Assembly: GCA_035524095.1 (NCBI GenBank)
Contig: DATKPK010000118.1
Coordinates: 1-23,546, forward strand
Direction: 5' to 3'
DNA from: DATJUF01 sp035524095
GTDB lineage: Bacteria; Desulfobacterota; Binatia; Binatales; Binataceae
Length of the DNA stretch: 23,546 bases
Made by a program: the position numbers and the translations under genes. How positions within the stretch are numbered: the first letter of the stretch is position 1; the number at the start of each line of letters is the position of its first letter. The notes below the pieces were generated by a model. The model ran no database searches. It was not told where the DNA came from and was given only the letters and a program-made list of their open reading frames with translations. Positions 14,313-22,799 of this stretch are shown piece by piece.

Positions 14313-15230
14313 ATGAGAGCGGAGTTGCTACACGTTGTCACTGCGGTGTTCAATCCGATTGGCTGGGGAAGCCGAATTCACCTTTACCGGGAATTCGAGC
14401 AGCATATGCTTGCGAGCGGCGTTCGACTGACGACCGTCGAGTGCGTAATAGGTGATCGGCCGCACGTATTAAATGACAGGGCAGAGGTCAATCACGTTGC
14501 CGTGCGTGCGAATACTGTCTTGTGGAACAAAGAAAACTTGATCAACCTGGGTATTTCACGGCTACCGGCGGATTGGAAGTACGTGGCGTGGGTGGACGCC
14601 GATATCAAATTCCGACAAGAACATTGGGCGTCCAACACGGTAAATCACCTTCAACAATACGAAGTGATCCAGCCATGGTCTGACTGCTACGATCTGGGTC
14701 CCAATGGTGAACATGTAGAGCATCATCGTTCATTTTGCCGGCAGTGGTGGAGGCGGGCACCAATCGGGAAGGGCAATTGCTATACATTCGCGCATCCCGG
14801 CTACGCGTGGGCCGCAACGCGCAGCGCGATCGATGCGCTTGGGGGATTAGTTGAGAGCGCGGCGGTAGGAGCTGGCGACCATCACATGGCAACTGCGCTG
14901 ATTGGTCGTGTAAATATGAGCGTGCCCAGGGGAGTAACGGCAGGCTACATGCGGCCATTGATTCAATGGCAGCATCGCGCACTGCGTCACGTGAATCAGA
15001 ACATCGGTTACCTTGACGGATCAACGATCGAGCACTCGTGGCACGGGCGAAAAGACGATCGCAAGTACATTCAACGGTGGGACATCATCACCAGGAATCA
15101 GTACGACCCTGATTGCGACGTGAAGCGAAATATATGGGGAGTCCTCGAGCTCGCGGGAAATAAGCCTCGCCTGCGGCACGATATCGACATGTACTTCAGA
15201 CAACGCAACGAAGACGCGAATTCAATGTAG
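14313..15230 (+). CDS. GT-A-type glycosyltransferase-like protein within baseplate block
   Basis: A 305-residue protein without signal peptide or membrane segment. It has a nucleotide-sugar transferase pattern: an opening strand LLHVVTAVFNPIGWGSR, a stretch NTVLWNKENLINLGISRLPADWKYVAWVDADIKF in which D95-A-D97 can serve as the metal-binding DxD, a later GAGDHHMA (186-193), and HSWHG (241-245), places where GT-A enzymes have their acidic catalytic and histidine residues. Proteins of this kind are known from tailed phages but are not structural parts. It is inserted between spike V and wedge W, which are normally neighbours. Its substrate could be a virion protein, phage DNA or host surface sugar; nothing here decides. 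The ribosome site is weak (GGAG far upstream, within the V end). Confidence 0.75.
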   Translation: MRAELLHVVTAVFNPIGWGSRIHLYREFEQHMLASGVRLTTVECVIGDRPHVLNDRAEVNHVAVRANTVLWNKENLINLGISRLPADWKYVAWVDADIKFRQEHWASNTVNHLQQYEVIQPWSDCYDLGPNGEHVEHHRSFCRQWWRRAPIGKGNCYTFAHPGYAWAATRSAIDALGGLVESAAVGAGDHHMATALIGRVNMSVPRGVTAGYMRPLIQWQHRALRHVNQNIGYLDGSTIEHSWHGRKDDRKYIQRWDIITRNQYDPDCDVKRNIWGVLELAGNKPRLRHDIDMYFRQRNEDANSM

Positions 15231-15283
15231 CGCTGGGCCAAATTGGGAACGTGGCGAAGCATCAAACGAAAAGGAGTTAGAGA

Positions 15284-15733
15284 ATGCCTGCGGGTGCGAT
15301 TACTCTCAGTGATATTACTTCGGCGGATTGGTCACTGGAGCTCGATGCGCCGGGGCGGCCGGGCTCAGGTATTGGAAACGTGGTGCAGGGACTAGCGGAT
15401 GTGAATCAGTGCGTGGGAATCATCTTGACCACGCCTAAGGGCAGCGATCCATTGAGGCCGACATTCGCTATCGATCTCTGGGAATTCATCGACTATCCGA
15501 TCAACAGCCTGCTGGCGGCGGTGGTGCGCGAAGTGACACAGGCGCTGACATTGTGGGAGCCCCGAATTACGATCGTGTCGATAGCTGCGCAGCCGGTGAT
15601 CGATAATACAGTTCAGTCGGGAGCGCACTTGGATGTATCAGTGACCTGGCAGCTGAAGCTCGCTGCCAATGGTGTGGGAGCGAAAGCGATCGGCACTATC
15701 CAAACGACCTCAGCGTCGATTTTCACTCCATAG
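15284..15733 (+). CDS. W: Baseplate wedge protein W (gp25-like, P2 gpW / Mu gp46-type)
   Basis: 149 residues; start ATG with a strong AAGGAG shortly before it. It is a gp25/GPW-type protein: DVNQCVGIILTTPKGSDPLRPTFAIDLWEFID carries the family core in which a Gly-Ser/Pro-Leu-Arg-Pro turn precedes the acidic stretch. INSLLAAVVREVTQALTLWEPRITIVSI continues the fold, and a final strand VSVTWQLKL closes it. The family resembles T4 gp25 and type VI TssE. It stands before J and I, as in P2 (V-W-J-I), with only the glycosyltransferase between V and W. Confidence 0.9.
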   Translation: MPAGAITLSDITSADWSLELDAPGRPGSGIGNVVQGLADVNQCVGIILTTPKGSDPLRPTFAIDLWEFIDYPINSLLAAVVREVTQALTLWEPRITIVSIAAQPVIDNTVQSGAHLDVSVTWQLKLAANGVGAKAIGTIQTTSASIFTP

Positions 15734-15810
15734 CGCCTGATTAGAAACTGCACGGTTTCACGCAAGCAGAATACCGGTCTGCGAGCTGTCAAGATTTCGG
15801 AGCGAAAAGC

Positions 15811-16980
15811 ATGGGAGCTAGTGTTCTGCAATTGCCGCCGCCTCTATTCGTTGACGATAGCGACGGCCTTAATCCGAATTTAATCCTGGCCGACATGGTT
15901 GCCGAGTTCCAGGCAGCGGCAGGGCGGACGTTGTATCCTGCTCAGGTCGAGCGCCTGCTGATCAATCTGTATGCCTACCGGGAATCGCTCGTCCGTAATG
16001 CGATTCAGTATACAGGACAACAGAATCTACTAGCGTTCGCCGCCTTTCCAATGCTCGACTATCTCGGGCAATTATTAGGTGTGACGCGGCTGCCCGCACA
16101 GAGTGCAACAGTGACGCTGCAATTCACGCTGACCGATGCGCTGAGCATCTCCTACACGATTCCTGCGCAAACCCAAGTTGGTACAACCGACGGCCAGTTC
16201 GTGTTCGCGACCAATTCGGACTTGACGATTCCTGCAGGTGCGTCGACGGGCACCGTGGCTGCGTCAGCTACCGTTGCCGGAACGGGCGCTAACGGCTACC
16301 TCGCAGGACAGATTACTGTGTTACTAGATCCGAACGCGTTAATTTCCGGAGCTATCAACACGACGTTGAGTGGCGGTGGCTCAGCACCAGAGACTGACGA
16401 TCACTTGCGTACGAGGATTCAAGCAGCGCCGAATCAATTCAGCGTTGCTGGACCGGAGGGCGCATATCGGTATTTTGCGCTTACCGCCGATCCCACAATC
16501 GCGGACGCGCAGATAAGTTCGCCAGCGCCGGGTCAGGTCAACGTTTGCATACTTACCGGTCCAGTCACGGCTCAGCCGGCGCCGTCGCCAAATCCTGCGG
16601 GAACGGCGAGTCAAGCACTACTCAGCAAAGTAATAAACCTGCTGACAGCAGACAATGTGCGACCGCTCACGGATACGGTAACGGTCAGCGCCGCGACCGA
16701 AGCCGATTACATCATCGCCGGCACGATTACGATGTACTCAGACGCTGAGCCGGTAAGTACGATGGCGGCGGCGGAAACGGCTGCCACGAACTTTGCGCTC
16801 GCGCTGGCGTCGCGGATCCAGCGCGACATCGTGCCGAGCCAGATTATCGAGGCACTTTCGGTGAGCGGAGTATATCAAGTTGCGTTGACCTCGCCGCCTT
16901 ATATCCAATTAGAACCGGGCCAATGGGCGAATTGCACCGGTATAGTACTGACGCCGGCAACAGCAACTATCAGCAGCTAG
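15811..16980 (+). CDS. J: Baseplate wedge protein J (P2 gpJ / Mu gp47-type)
   Basis: 389 residues, start ATG with GGAG at 15799-15802. It fits Baseplate_J: DMVAEFQAAAGRTLYPAQVERLLINLYAYRESLVRNAIQYTGQQNLLAFA, then FPMLDYLGQLLGVTRLPAQSATVTLQF, the beta-rich insert PAQTQVGTTDGQFVFATNSDLTIPAG, and SAPETDDHLRTRIQAAPNQFSVAGPEGAYRYFAL before a strand pair ending in QVNVCILTG. The last third (ADNVRPLTDTVTVSAATEADYII) is the normal J C-terminus. Longer than P2 gpJ (302), close to the Mu form. Confidence 0.93.
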   Translation: MGASVLQLPPPLFVDDSDGLNPNLILADMVAEFQAAAGRTLYPAQVERLLINLYAYRESLVRNAIQYTGQQNLLAFAAFPMLDYLGQLLGVTRLPAQSATVTLQFTLTDALSISYTIPAQTQVGTTDGQFVFATNSDLTIPAGASTGTVAASATVAGTGANGYLAGQITVLLDPNALISGAINTTLSGGGSAPETDDHLRTRIQAAPNQFSVAGPEGAYRYFALTADPTIADAQISSPAPGQVNVCILTGPVTAQPAPSPNPAGTASQALLSKVINLLTADNVRPLTDTVTVSAATEADYIIAGTITMYSDAEPVSTMAAAETAATNFALALASRIQRDIVPSQIIEALSVSGVYQVALTSPPYIQLEPGQWANCTGIVLTPATATISS

Positions 16981-17025
16981 GCGTTTTGAAGCAAGAGCAA
17001 CCCGCACTGGAGTAGTGAGTAGCGC

Positions 17026-17868
17026 GTGGCCGAACTGAGTATACAGCCGTCGATCAATGATTTACGCAGCCAGGCGCTGCTTGTACTGCTTGAACGCCTC
17101 GACACGCTGGACCTCGTGCCAATCCTCGTCTACCGGATCGAGTCGGTACCCGATAGTGCGTTGACGCTGCTCGCGTGGCAATTCGATATGCTAGACCCCG
17201 AATGGCAATTGGCAGTGCAGACCCGAACTGGAGAGTCGTGGGATGCATTGACGACAATCGATGGACTGACTGATATCGATACTCTGAGTTCGATTGGAAG
17301 TGAAGCTGGAGTATCGGATTTTGATTCCTTGCGGACATTGCTCAAGTCAGCAATCCCGCTGCATCGGACGCGTGGTACACCGTATTCGATCAAAGCTGCA
17401 CTGCTGGCGCTCGGATGGTCGAGCGTGACTTTTCTGGAGGGGCAGGCGAGCTGGAATGGAACGAACTGGGCGGCTGACGAAGGCTGGGCAGTCTTTCGGG
17501 TCTATATTCAACTGGCCCAAGGTCAAGTCGTTGCGCCTGAAGACGCAAATAGTGCAATCGCAGCGATAAATTTCTTCAAGCCGATGCGCGCCTGGCTCGA
17601 CTCTCTGTGGTTTGTCGCGGCACCCTTGGCCGATTTGGTGCAACCACCATTAGACACTCTGGTGTCGATCTTTTCGCAGGCCGACTCCGCGCCGGTGGCG
17701 AGCGACGCTCTCAAGGCACCAGGGTGGCCGGTGGCAGACTCGAGGACTGTCGCGCCACTCTACGATGGCCGCTATCGACACACGGGAATTACTTACGGTG
17801 CAAATGAACCGGCCGTCGCCGACTCCGGTGTGACGGTCAACGGCATATCAATAGACAGCGAAGGTTAG
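17026..17868 (+). CDS. I: Baseplate tail protein I (P2 gpI-type) with C-terminal extension
   Basis: 280 residues, starting at GTG (17026). The first ~200 residues are a P2 gpI-type wedge protein: ALLVLLERLDTLDLVPILVYRIESVPDSALTLLAWQFDMLDPEW, LLKSAIPLHRTRGTPYSIKAALLALGWSSV, and the FFKPMRAWLDSLWF segment. P2 gpI is 176 residues. The added end includes LYDGRYRHTGITYG, a small motif met in many phage tail proteins, here possibly a fibre attachment. Its TAG stop overlaps the next GTG (TAGTG), a sign of translational coupling. Confidence 0.88.
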   Translation: MAELSIQPSINDLRSQALLVLLERLDTLDLVPILVYRIESVPDSALTLLAWQFDMLDPEWQLAVQTRTGESWDALTTIDGLTDIDTLSSIGSEAGVSDFDSLRTLLKSAIPLHRTRGTPYSIKAALLALGWSSVTFLEGQASWNGTNWAADEGWAVFRVYIQLAQGQVVAPEDANSAIAAINFFKPMRAWLDSLWFVAAPLADLVQPPLDTLVSIFSQADSAPVASDALKAPGWPVADSRTVAPLYDGRYRHTGITYGANEPAVADSGVTVNGISIDSEG

Positions 17869-18623
17869 TGCGGCAGCGAAGCATAAAGATAGATGCGCTT
17901 ACGTGGGCAAGACCGGCAGAATTTCCTGATAGCCGGGGTTGCATAGTGGCGCCAGCGATGACGTCAAACGAGGGAAGGATGCGGCCAAAAGGACTCGTCA
18001 GGCTTTACCGGCAGAGAGAGCTAATATGGGAAGGGCAGAACTTGTTCGTAAATGCGGGCTTGCCGGCACTGGCTAATCTGATAGCCGGAGTCACTACTGG
18101 CCAATTCGTGACAGCGATCGGTTTTGGATCGGGTTCAAGCAGCCCGGCTGTCACCGATACGAGCTTGACGGCCAACCCGTCTTATTACAATGCGATCATC
18201 TCGCACAGCTTCCCGGCGGCGGGGAGCGTACAATTCAACTACGCATTGGGGCCGAATGACTATGGCGCTTTGGGAGTAACGATTCAGGAGCTGGGCCTGT
18301 TCGCGAACGCTGCCGCAGCGGCGTTGCCGGCCGCTATCGGGACTGGCAATCCTGCCTGGAGTGCGGCGATCGCAGAGACCATTGGCGCACTGATAGTAGA
18401 TTCCAATGGTAGCTTGCAGCGGTGTACAACAGCTGGCACGACCGGCTCCAGCGCACCAGCCTGGGCGACGACGTTGGGCGCAACGACGAATGACGGATCG
18501 GCGGTCTGGACGCTAGCCGCGCTTCATTCGGCACCCGGTCCAATGATAGCTCATGTAAAGGTCCCAGCCTTTCCCTACAACGGGACATCTCAGTACAGCG
18601 GCACCTGGACGTTGACCTTTTAA
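17868..18623 (+). CDS. Tail fibre-type protein with sugar-binding-like module
   Basis: Up to 251 residues from GTG 17868; the start is uncertain, with GTG 17946, ATG 17958 and ATG 17979 (AGGGAAGG directly before it) as alternatives. The conserved part begins only at GLVRLYRQRELIWEGQNLFVNAGLPALANLIAG. It goes on with FVTAIGFGSGSSSPAVTDTSLT, a known fibre-adjacent pattern, and ends in TWTLTF. Inserted after FANAAAAALPA is a second module: W-x-A-x-x-x-x-x-G-A-L-I-V-D-S-N-G, then RCTTAGTTGSSAPAWATT, then NDGSAVWTLA. This module recurs in many phage tail and host-recognition proteins and may bind carbohydrate (inferred). Probably anchors or forms a short fibre. Confidence 0.7.
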   Translation: MRQRSIKIDALTWARPAEFPDSRGCIVAPAMTSNEGRMRPKGLVRLYRQRELIWEGQNLFVNAGLPALANLIAGVTTGQFVTAIGFGSGSSSPAVTDTSLTANPSYYNAIISHSFPAAGSVQFNYALGPNDYGALGVTIQELGLFANAAAAALPAAIGTGNPAWSAAIAETIGALIVDSNGSLQRCTTAGTTGSSAPAWATTLGATTNDGSAVWTLAALHSAPGPMIAHVKVPAFPYNGTSQYSGTWTLTF

Positions 18624-18679
18624 GTAAGACTAAAAGCCTTCGCCGAGTATTCACCCAACAGCAAAAGTAAGGCTAAATC

Positions 18680-19237
18680 ATGGCGACTTTGATCGATCAG
18701 CCAGAGTTCACTCTGAATGAAGTATATGCAATGCAGCAAACCGATCCGGTCGAGGGCGCGGCGGCCGGAGCAAGTTTTTCAGGAATTGGAATCAGCAACC
18801 AACCGCATCAGCAGCTGGCGAACCGCACCGCGTTTCTGAAGCAACGCCAAGATACAAACATAAATAACATTGGAGTGCTGCAAGCTTTTCAGGCAGCCTT
18901 CACCTCGTTGATGGGACCGAGCGGCTATCTCATTACGTCGGCGCTGGATGTGGCTCGTGGCGCCATCAATCCAATGGTGCAATGGGGACAGTATCCGTCG
19001 CCGCTATCAAGCAACGCCAGCTATTCGTTCAGCTTTCCTAACGCATTTGCGAACGCCTGCGTAGTACTACTGGCGGTTTCATATAACCCGACGATCGCCC
19101 AAGGCTACGGCCAGTGTACGGTCGAGGTGGTGAGCTGGACCAAAAGCGGTGCGGTTATCAACGTTGATTTGATAGGGGGCAGCTCCGGTGAGCAGGCTGG
19201 CATCCCAGGCTTCGTATGGGTCGCGCTGGGTTTCTAA
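18680..19237 (+). CDS. Short tail fibre protein with gp53-like C-terminal domain
   Basis: 185 residues. The N-terminus (DQPEFTLNEVYAMQQTDPVEGAAAGASFSGIGISNQPHQQLANRTAFLKQRQD) is the usual opening of Mu-like fibre proteins, where NQPHQQLANRTAFLK recurs. A helical linker of ~40 residues leads to a C-terminal beta domain (FSFPNAFANACVVLLAVSYNP, ending GFVWVALGF), similar to the gp53-type receptor-binding end of fibres. Too short for a long fibre, so likely a baseplate tip or second receptor-binding protein next to the large spike. Confidence 0.75.
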   Translation: MATLIDQPEFTLNEVYAMQQTDPVEGAAAGASFSGIGISNQPHQQLANRTAFLKQRQDTNINNIGVLQAFQAAFTSLMGPSGYLITSALDVARGAINPMVQWGQYPSPLSSNASYSFSFPNAFANACVVLLAVSYNPTIAQGYGQCTVEVVSWTKSGAVINVDLIGGSSGEQAGIPGFVWVALGF

Positions 19238-19364
19238 CTTAACTCGATGCACGAGTGCTCATGCCGGGGCGGATGATTCGTCCATGACCATGGTTGCTGC
19301 TGGAGACGCAAGACTTGCCCACTCAACGACCCGATTACTTCGTGACTTTGATTGTAGTCAAGAT

Positions 19365-22300
19365 ATGAGAATTGCTGATCGAAGATCGATGAGCGGCAGC
19401 CAGCAGGCTAGCCGCTTGGTGCGATACGCCATCTTGGTTATCGCGTTTAGCGTGTGCTTAGTAAGCTTGCCGGGCAAAAAAGCGAATGCTCAGTATGTGC
19501 CCATTCCAAACTATACAGGTATCGGAGCCGGACAACAATTCCGCAACGATCTTAATAACCATCTCTCGGGCGTCACGGCTGTCGCGCCGCGCCTGGTGCC
19601 TCTAACGTTTGCGCAACTGCCAACGGAGCAAAACGGGCAACTTTACTGGTGTACGGATTGCGAGCAGACAAATCCCTGCCAGAGCGGTGGTGGGGGCGCG
19701 TTAGCGATTGGGGCCCAGGGCCAATGGTCGTGTACGACCGGAGGAGGGGGATCAAGCAGCGCTTTTCCTTTGGCTTCGAACGTGTCTGCGGCCTCCCATC
19801 GGATTGAGAGTCTGGCGGCCGATCAAGCGGCGGGCGATGCGCTGTCTGAAGGCCAGAGCAGCCTGAGTTCCCTGCTGGCGCCGAGCGCGCCGTTCAGCAT
19901 GAATAATCAAAAGCTGCAGTCACTGGCGTCTGGCGGAATTGCCGGCGATGCGATCGCGTACGCACAAAGCAATGCGCAGCTTGCGCATAATCAGCCGGGT
20001 ATCGCGGTAGTCTCATCCTCAAATCTTGAGGGTGGAGGCGCCGGAACTTCGGCGACGATCACAGCACCATCGGGAATAGTCAACGGTGATGCGCTGGTGT
20101 TGTTCGCCACGATTGCCGATGGCCCGAGCAGCGAGAGCTGGACGCCGCCTGCAGGATTCACGCAAGTAGGATCCAATACAATCGAAGGAACCGATGATGT
20201 CTCGACGCAATTCTGTAAGACGGCATCGAGCGAGAGTGGCAACTATACGATCAAGTGGAACAATTCAGGCGTTTTCGATGGCGGGATGGTAGTAATTTCC
20301 GGCACCAACTGTGCACAAATTGATGCGGTGGGCGGAACTGGCTCAGCAAGCAGCAGCGTCTCGCTTAGCGGCCTGACCACGCTGCATGAAAATGACTTGG
20401 TATTGACGCAGGGCCAGGGTTTCGGCGGGAGCAGCATCATTCCGCTACAAGGCGCGGCGGTCTGGAATGTCGGCAGTTCCGGGTATGCGGTGAGTGCGTT
20501 TACCAATCCGTTCGGCACAACTCCGACGCTTGGGTACACGACGGGAGGAACAGCGTCAGCCACGACTATTACGGCCGTGGCATTTTATCCGAGCACGACA
20601 ATCACGGCGGCGCCGATCGTTCATGGATCCAGTGGCGGCGTGGTGAACGATCTGGCGGGCAGCTTCAACGGAGTGATCAACGTTCAATCGGCCTTCGCGG
20701 CAGTCGCGGGAAGCGCGGGTCAGATTTTGCCGCTGGGAGCGACCGGCGACGGTAGCCACGATGATACCGGGGCGATCCAGAATGCGGCGCTGGCGCAGTG
20801 CGGGATGACCTCGTATACGGCGACGCCGATGAACGTCCACTACAGCCACCCGCGAGTGGTGTTGCCTTACACCGGGGCGCAGGGCTGTTATCGGATCACC
20901 CAGCCGATCCGGCTGTTTTGCGGGTCAATCGATTTCGGCAGCGACCCACATAGCAATAACTGGGGCTACCACGCAAAGCTATGCCCGAACTTTGCAGGGC
21001 CCGCACTCGTATCTGAGTCGCCGGGCGCGCAGGATCTGGCCTATGCGTCCAGCCTGCTAACGGGCACAGGCAACTCCTACAACACGACCTCGAATAATAA
21101 TGCGATTGTACTATCGGACTGGCTCAATTCGTCGCTGGTGAACTTCAACGCGAATACTCAGTTCGGCGTTGAGATGGCTGTGAAGCTCTCCGCGATCGGT
21201 TCGACCGGTATCCTGTTCGGCTGGCGGATTTCCGACCCCGGCACGTTGAACGTGGTGGGCAATAATCCGCAGGTCGTCGAGCTTGGGGTGAACAGCAGCG
21301 GTCAGACGCTCTGCGAAATACAGACGACTACCAGCGGCATCGTGAGCGGGACTTCGACCGATGCCGGCTTTACACTTAACGCTACGCATACGATGTCGAT
21401 AGATTGGGACGGCGCGCATCTCTACTGCTTCCGCGACGGTATTGAAGTTGTCGGTCCGCTGTCGGCGAGCGGGTCACTTTATGCCTCGACTACCAGCGGC
21501 AGCGGCCTATTCGCGACCTCAGAGATTCCAGAGCGTGATTCCAATTTCTGGCCGGATACACAGCCTCTGCAAAGCTCAGGCATCACGGGAGACGTGGACG
21601 CGATCAATATCTCCCGCGTCGCGCTCCATACGGCGGCGTATACGCCGGCGACGACCAAACCGACAGTAAATCCAAATACTCAGTTGCTAATCAACTTTGA
21701 GAGCAACTGCACCAGTTCGGCACAAAGTGGCTGTTCACCGGATTCGATGCAGATGGCTCATACGGGGTTGTTCAGCGATGGCTCCGGCCAGATGAACGTA
21801 TTTCTACCGGTGCGCGGGTCCAACAGCGGTGCTAGCGTGCCCAGTCAGCATATTCATGATCTGGAGTTGTGTGCAGGGCCACTGGCGAGCGACGGACTAT
21901 TTGCGATCTGGGCGCAGCAAAGCGAGTTCGATCATCTCTCGTGCAACAACGTTAACAGCCAGGGCTTCAATCTCTACGACAATGACTGGGAAACCTATTT
22001 CCATGATAACCAGGCGTCCGGTAATGGCCATCCGCTGGGATTCGATTTCGGCACAGCCTACAACGAATCGCATGACGCAAACTTGTTTGATAGTGGCGGC
22101 CAGGTGATGTCCGTCAGCAATGGAGGCGGTGGGACCTTAGACGAAGATTTCAAACATGCAGAAGAAGGGTACAGCGTTTATGACTGGATATACAATGCGA
22201 CCAAGTTTACGATGATCTGGCCGTATACCGATATGGAATCGAGTTCACCTCATCACTTGGCGGATTTCCATATCGACAACGGCGGGTTCGGCGGCTTAAT

Positions 22301-22799
22301 TATCGATGGTCAATATAATACGCGCAATGGCTCCCCTTATTTGGACGTATGGGGCGGGTGGCCAGTCACGGTGATCGGATCGCAATTGGATACTTTTGAT
22401 GCGACCATAGCTCCGGCAGAGGTATTCAATCACGTTGATGCTCAGGGGAACACTCATTATCCAACAGGTCCGGACCTGATCGAGAATGCGCTGATTCCGA
22501 ACACGACGCTTTCGTCTAGCGGTGGTACCGAAGTGGCACTGAGTAATCCGGCTGGATGGGTGTTAGACCTTGCGGATTTCAACGGCGGTGATGCGAAGGC
22601 AATTTATCACGGTACGGCCGGCGGGGCAGCGCCGGCAGTCCCGACATGTAATAGCGGAGTTGACGGCCATACATTCAGAGTGAGCGACGCGAATAGCACT
22701 TGCACTGCTGGGAACGCGTATGCGTCTGGTGGGACGGGGCGTTGTGAAGTAAGTTGCAAAAACGGAACAGGATATGTGTACACAGGAGCCGTTTACTAA
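19365..22799 (+). CDS. Large tailspike with N-terminal signal peptide, beta-helix and LamG-like domain
   Basis: About 1144 residues from ATG 19365. Other in-frame starts are ATG 19284 and 19389; all have weak ribosome sites. After a basic stretch comes a hydrophobic segment (AILVIAFSVCLVSL, 19428-19469) and AxA-type KKANA before Q, a classic Sec signal. Next are cysteine-rich turns (YWCTDCEQTNPCQ, WSC), two fibre-type repeats (ASHRIESLAADQAAGDAL and NNQKLQSLASGGIAGDAIAY), a beta-sandwich, then the GATGDGSHDDTGAIQ opening of the pectate-lyase beta-helix (near 20737). A LamG/concanavalin-like insert (about 21060-21640, including FGVEMAVKLSAIGSTGILFGWRI-type strands) splits it; the helix resumes near 21850 with HIHDLELCAGPLASDGLFAIW. 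The end (DGHTFRVSDANSTCT) is a cap-like domain. Likely a polysaccharide-binding or depolymerising spike; no catalytic residues were assigned. Confidence 0.85.
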   Translation: MRIADRRSMSGSQQASRLVRYAILVIAFSVCLVSLPGKKANAQYVPIPNYTGIGAGQQFRNDLNNHLSGVTAVAPRLVPLTFAQLPTEQNGQLYWCTDCEQTNPCQSGGGGALAIGAQGQWSCTTGGGGSSSAFPLASNVSAASHRIESLAADQAAGDALSEGQSSLSSLLAPSAPFSMNNQKLQSLASGGIAGDAIAYAQSNAQLAHNQPGIAVVSSSNLEGGGAGTSATITAPSGIVNGDALVLFATIADGPSSESWTPPAGFTQVGSNTIEGTDDVSTQFCKTASSESGNYTIKWNNSGVFDGGMVVISGTNCAQIDAVGGTGSASSSVSLSGLTTLHENDLVLTQGQGFGGSSIIPLQGAAVWNVGSSGYAVSAFTNPFGTTPTLGYTTGGTASATTITAVAFYPSTTITAAPIVHGSSGGVVNDLAGSFNGVINVQSAFAAVAGSAGQILPLGATGDGSHDDTGAIQNAALAQCGMTSYTATPMNVHYSHPRVVLPYTGAQGCYRITQPIRLFCGSIDFGSDPHSNNWGYHAKLCPNFAGPALVSESPGAQDLAYASSLLTGTGNSYNTTSNNNAIVLSDWLNSSLVNFNANTQFGVEMAVKLSAIGSTGILFGWRISDPGTLNVVGNNPQVVELGVNSSGQTLCEIQTTTSGIVSGTSTDAGFTLNATHTMSIDWDGAHLYCFRDGIEVVGPLSASGSLYASTTSGSGLFATSEIPERDSNFWPDTQPLQSSGITGDVDAINISRVALHTAAYTPATTKPTVNPNTQLLINFESNCTSSAQSGCSPDSMQMAHTGLFSDGSGQMNVFLPVRGSNSGASVPSQHIHDLELCAGPLASDGLFAIWAQQSEFDHLSCNNVNSQGFNLYDNDWETYFHDNQASGNGHPLGFDFGTAYNESHDANLFDSGGQVMSVSNGGGGTLDEDFKHAEEGYSVYDWIYNATKFTMIWPYTDMESSSPHHLADFHIDNGGFGGLIIDGQYNTRNGSPYLDVWGGWPVTVIGSQLDTFDATIAPAEVFNHVDAQGNTHYPTGPDLIENALIPNTTLSSSGGTEVALSNPAGWVLDLADFNGGDAKAIYHGTAGGAAPAVPTCNSGVDGHTFRVSDANSTCTAGNAYASGGTGRCEVSCKNGTGYVYTGAVY
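19389..19490 (+). other. Predicted Sec signal peptide of the tailspike
   Basis: Basic n-region (SGSQQASRLVRY), 14-residue hydrophobic core and a c-region ending ANA before Q (predicted cleavage after 19490). The shape is that of a signal peptidase I substrate. Tail proteins normally assemble in the cytoplasm and lack one. It could also be an uncleaved anchor. Confidence 0.6.

Noticed and set aside
19238..19364. Promoter or small gene in the gap before the tailspike
   Set aside because: No convincing -35/-10 pair; only a 5-bp hairpin (ACTCG/CGAGT, 19242-19256) is present.
19365..22799. Diversity-generating retroelement target in the spike
   Set aside because: No reverse transcriptase or template repeat is visible in the window.
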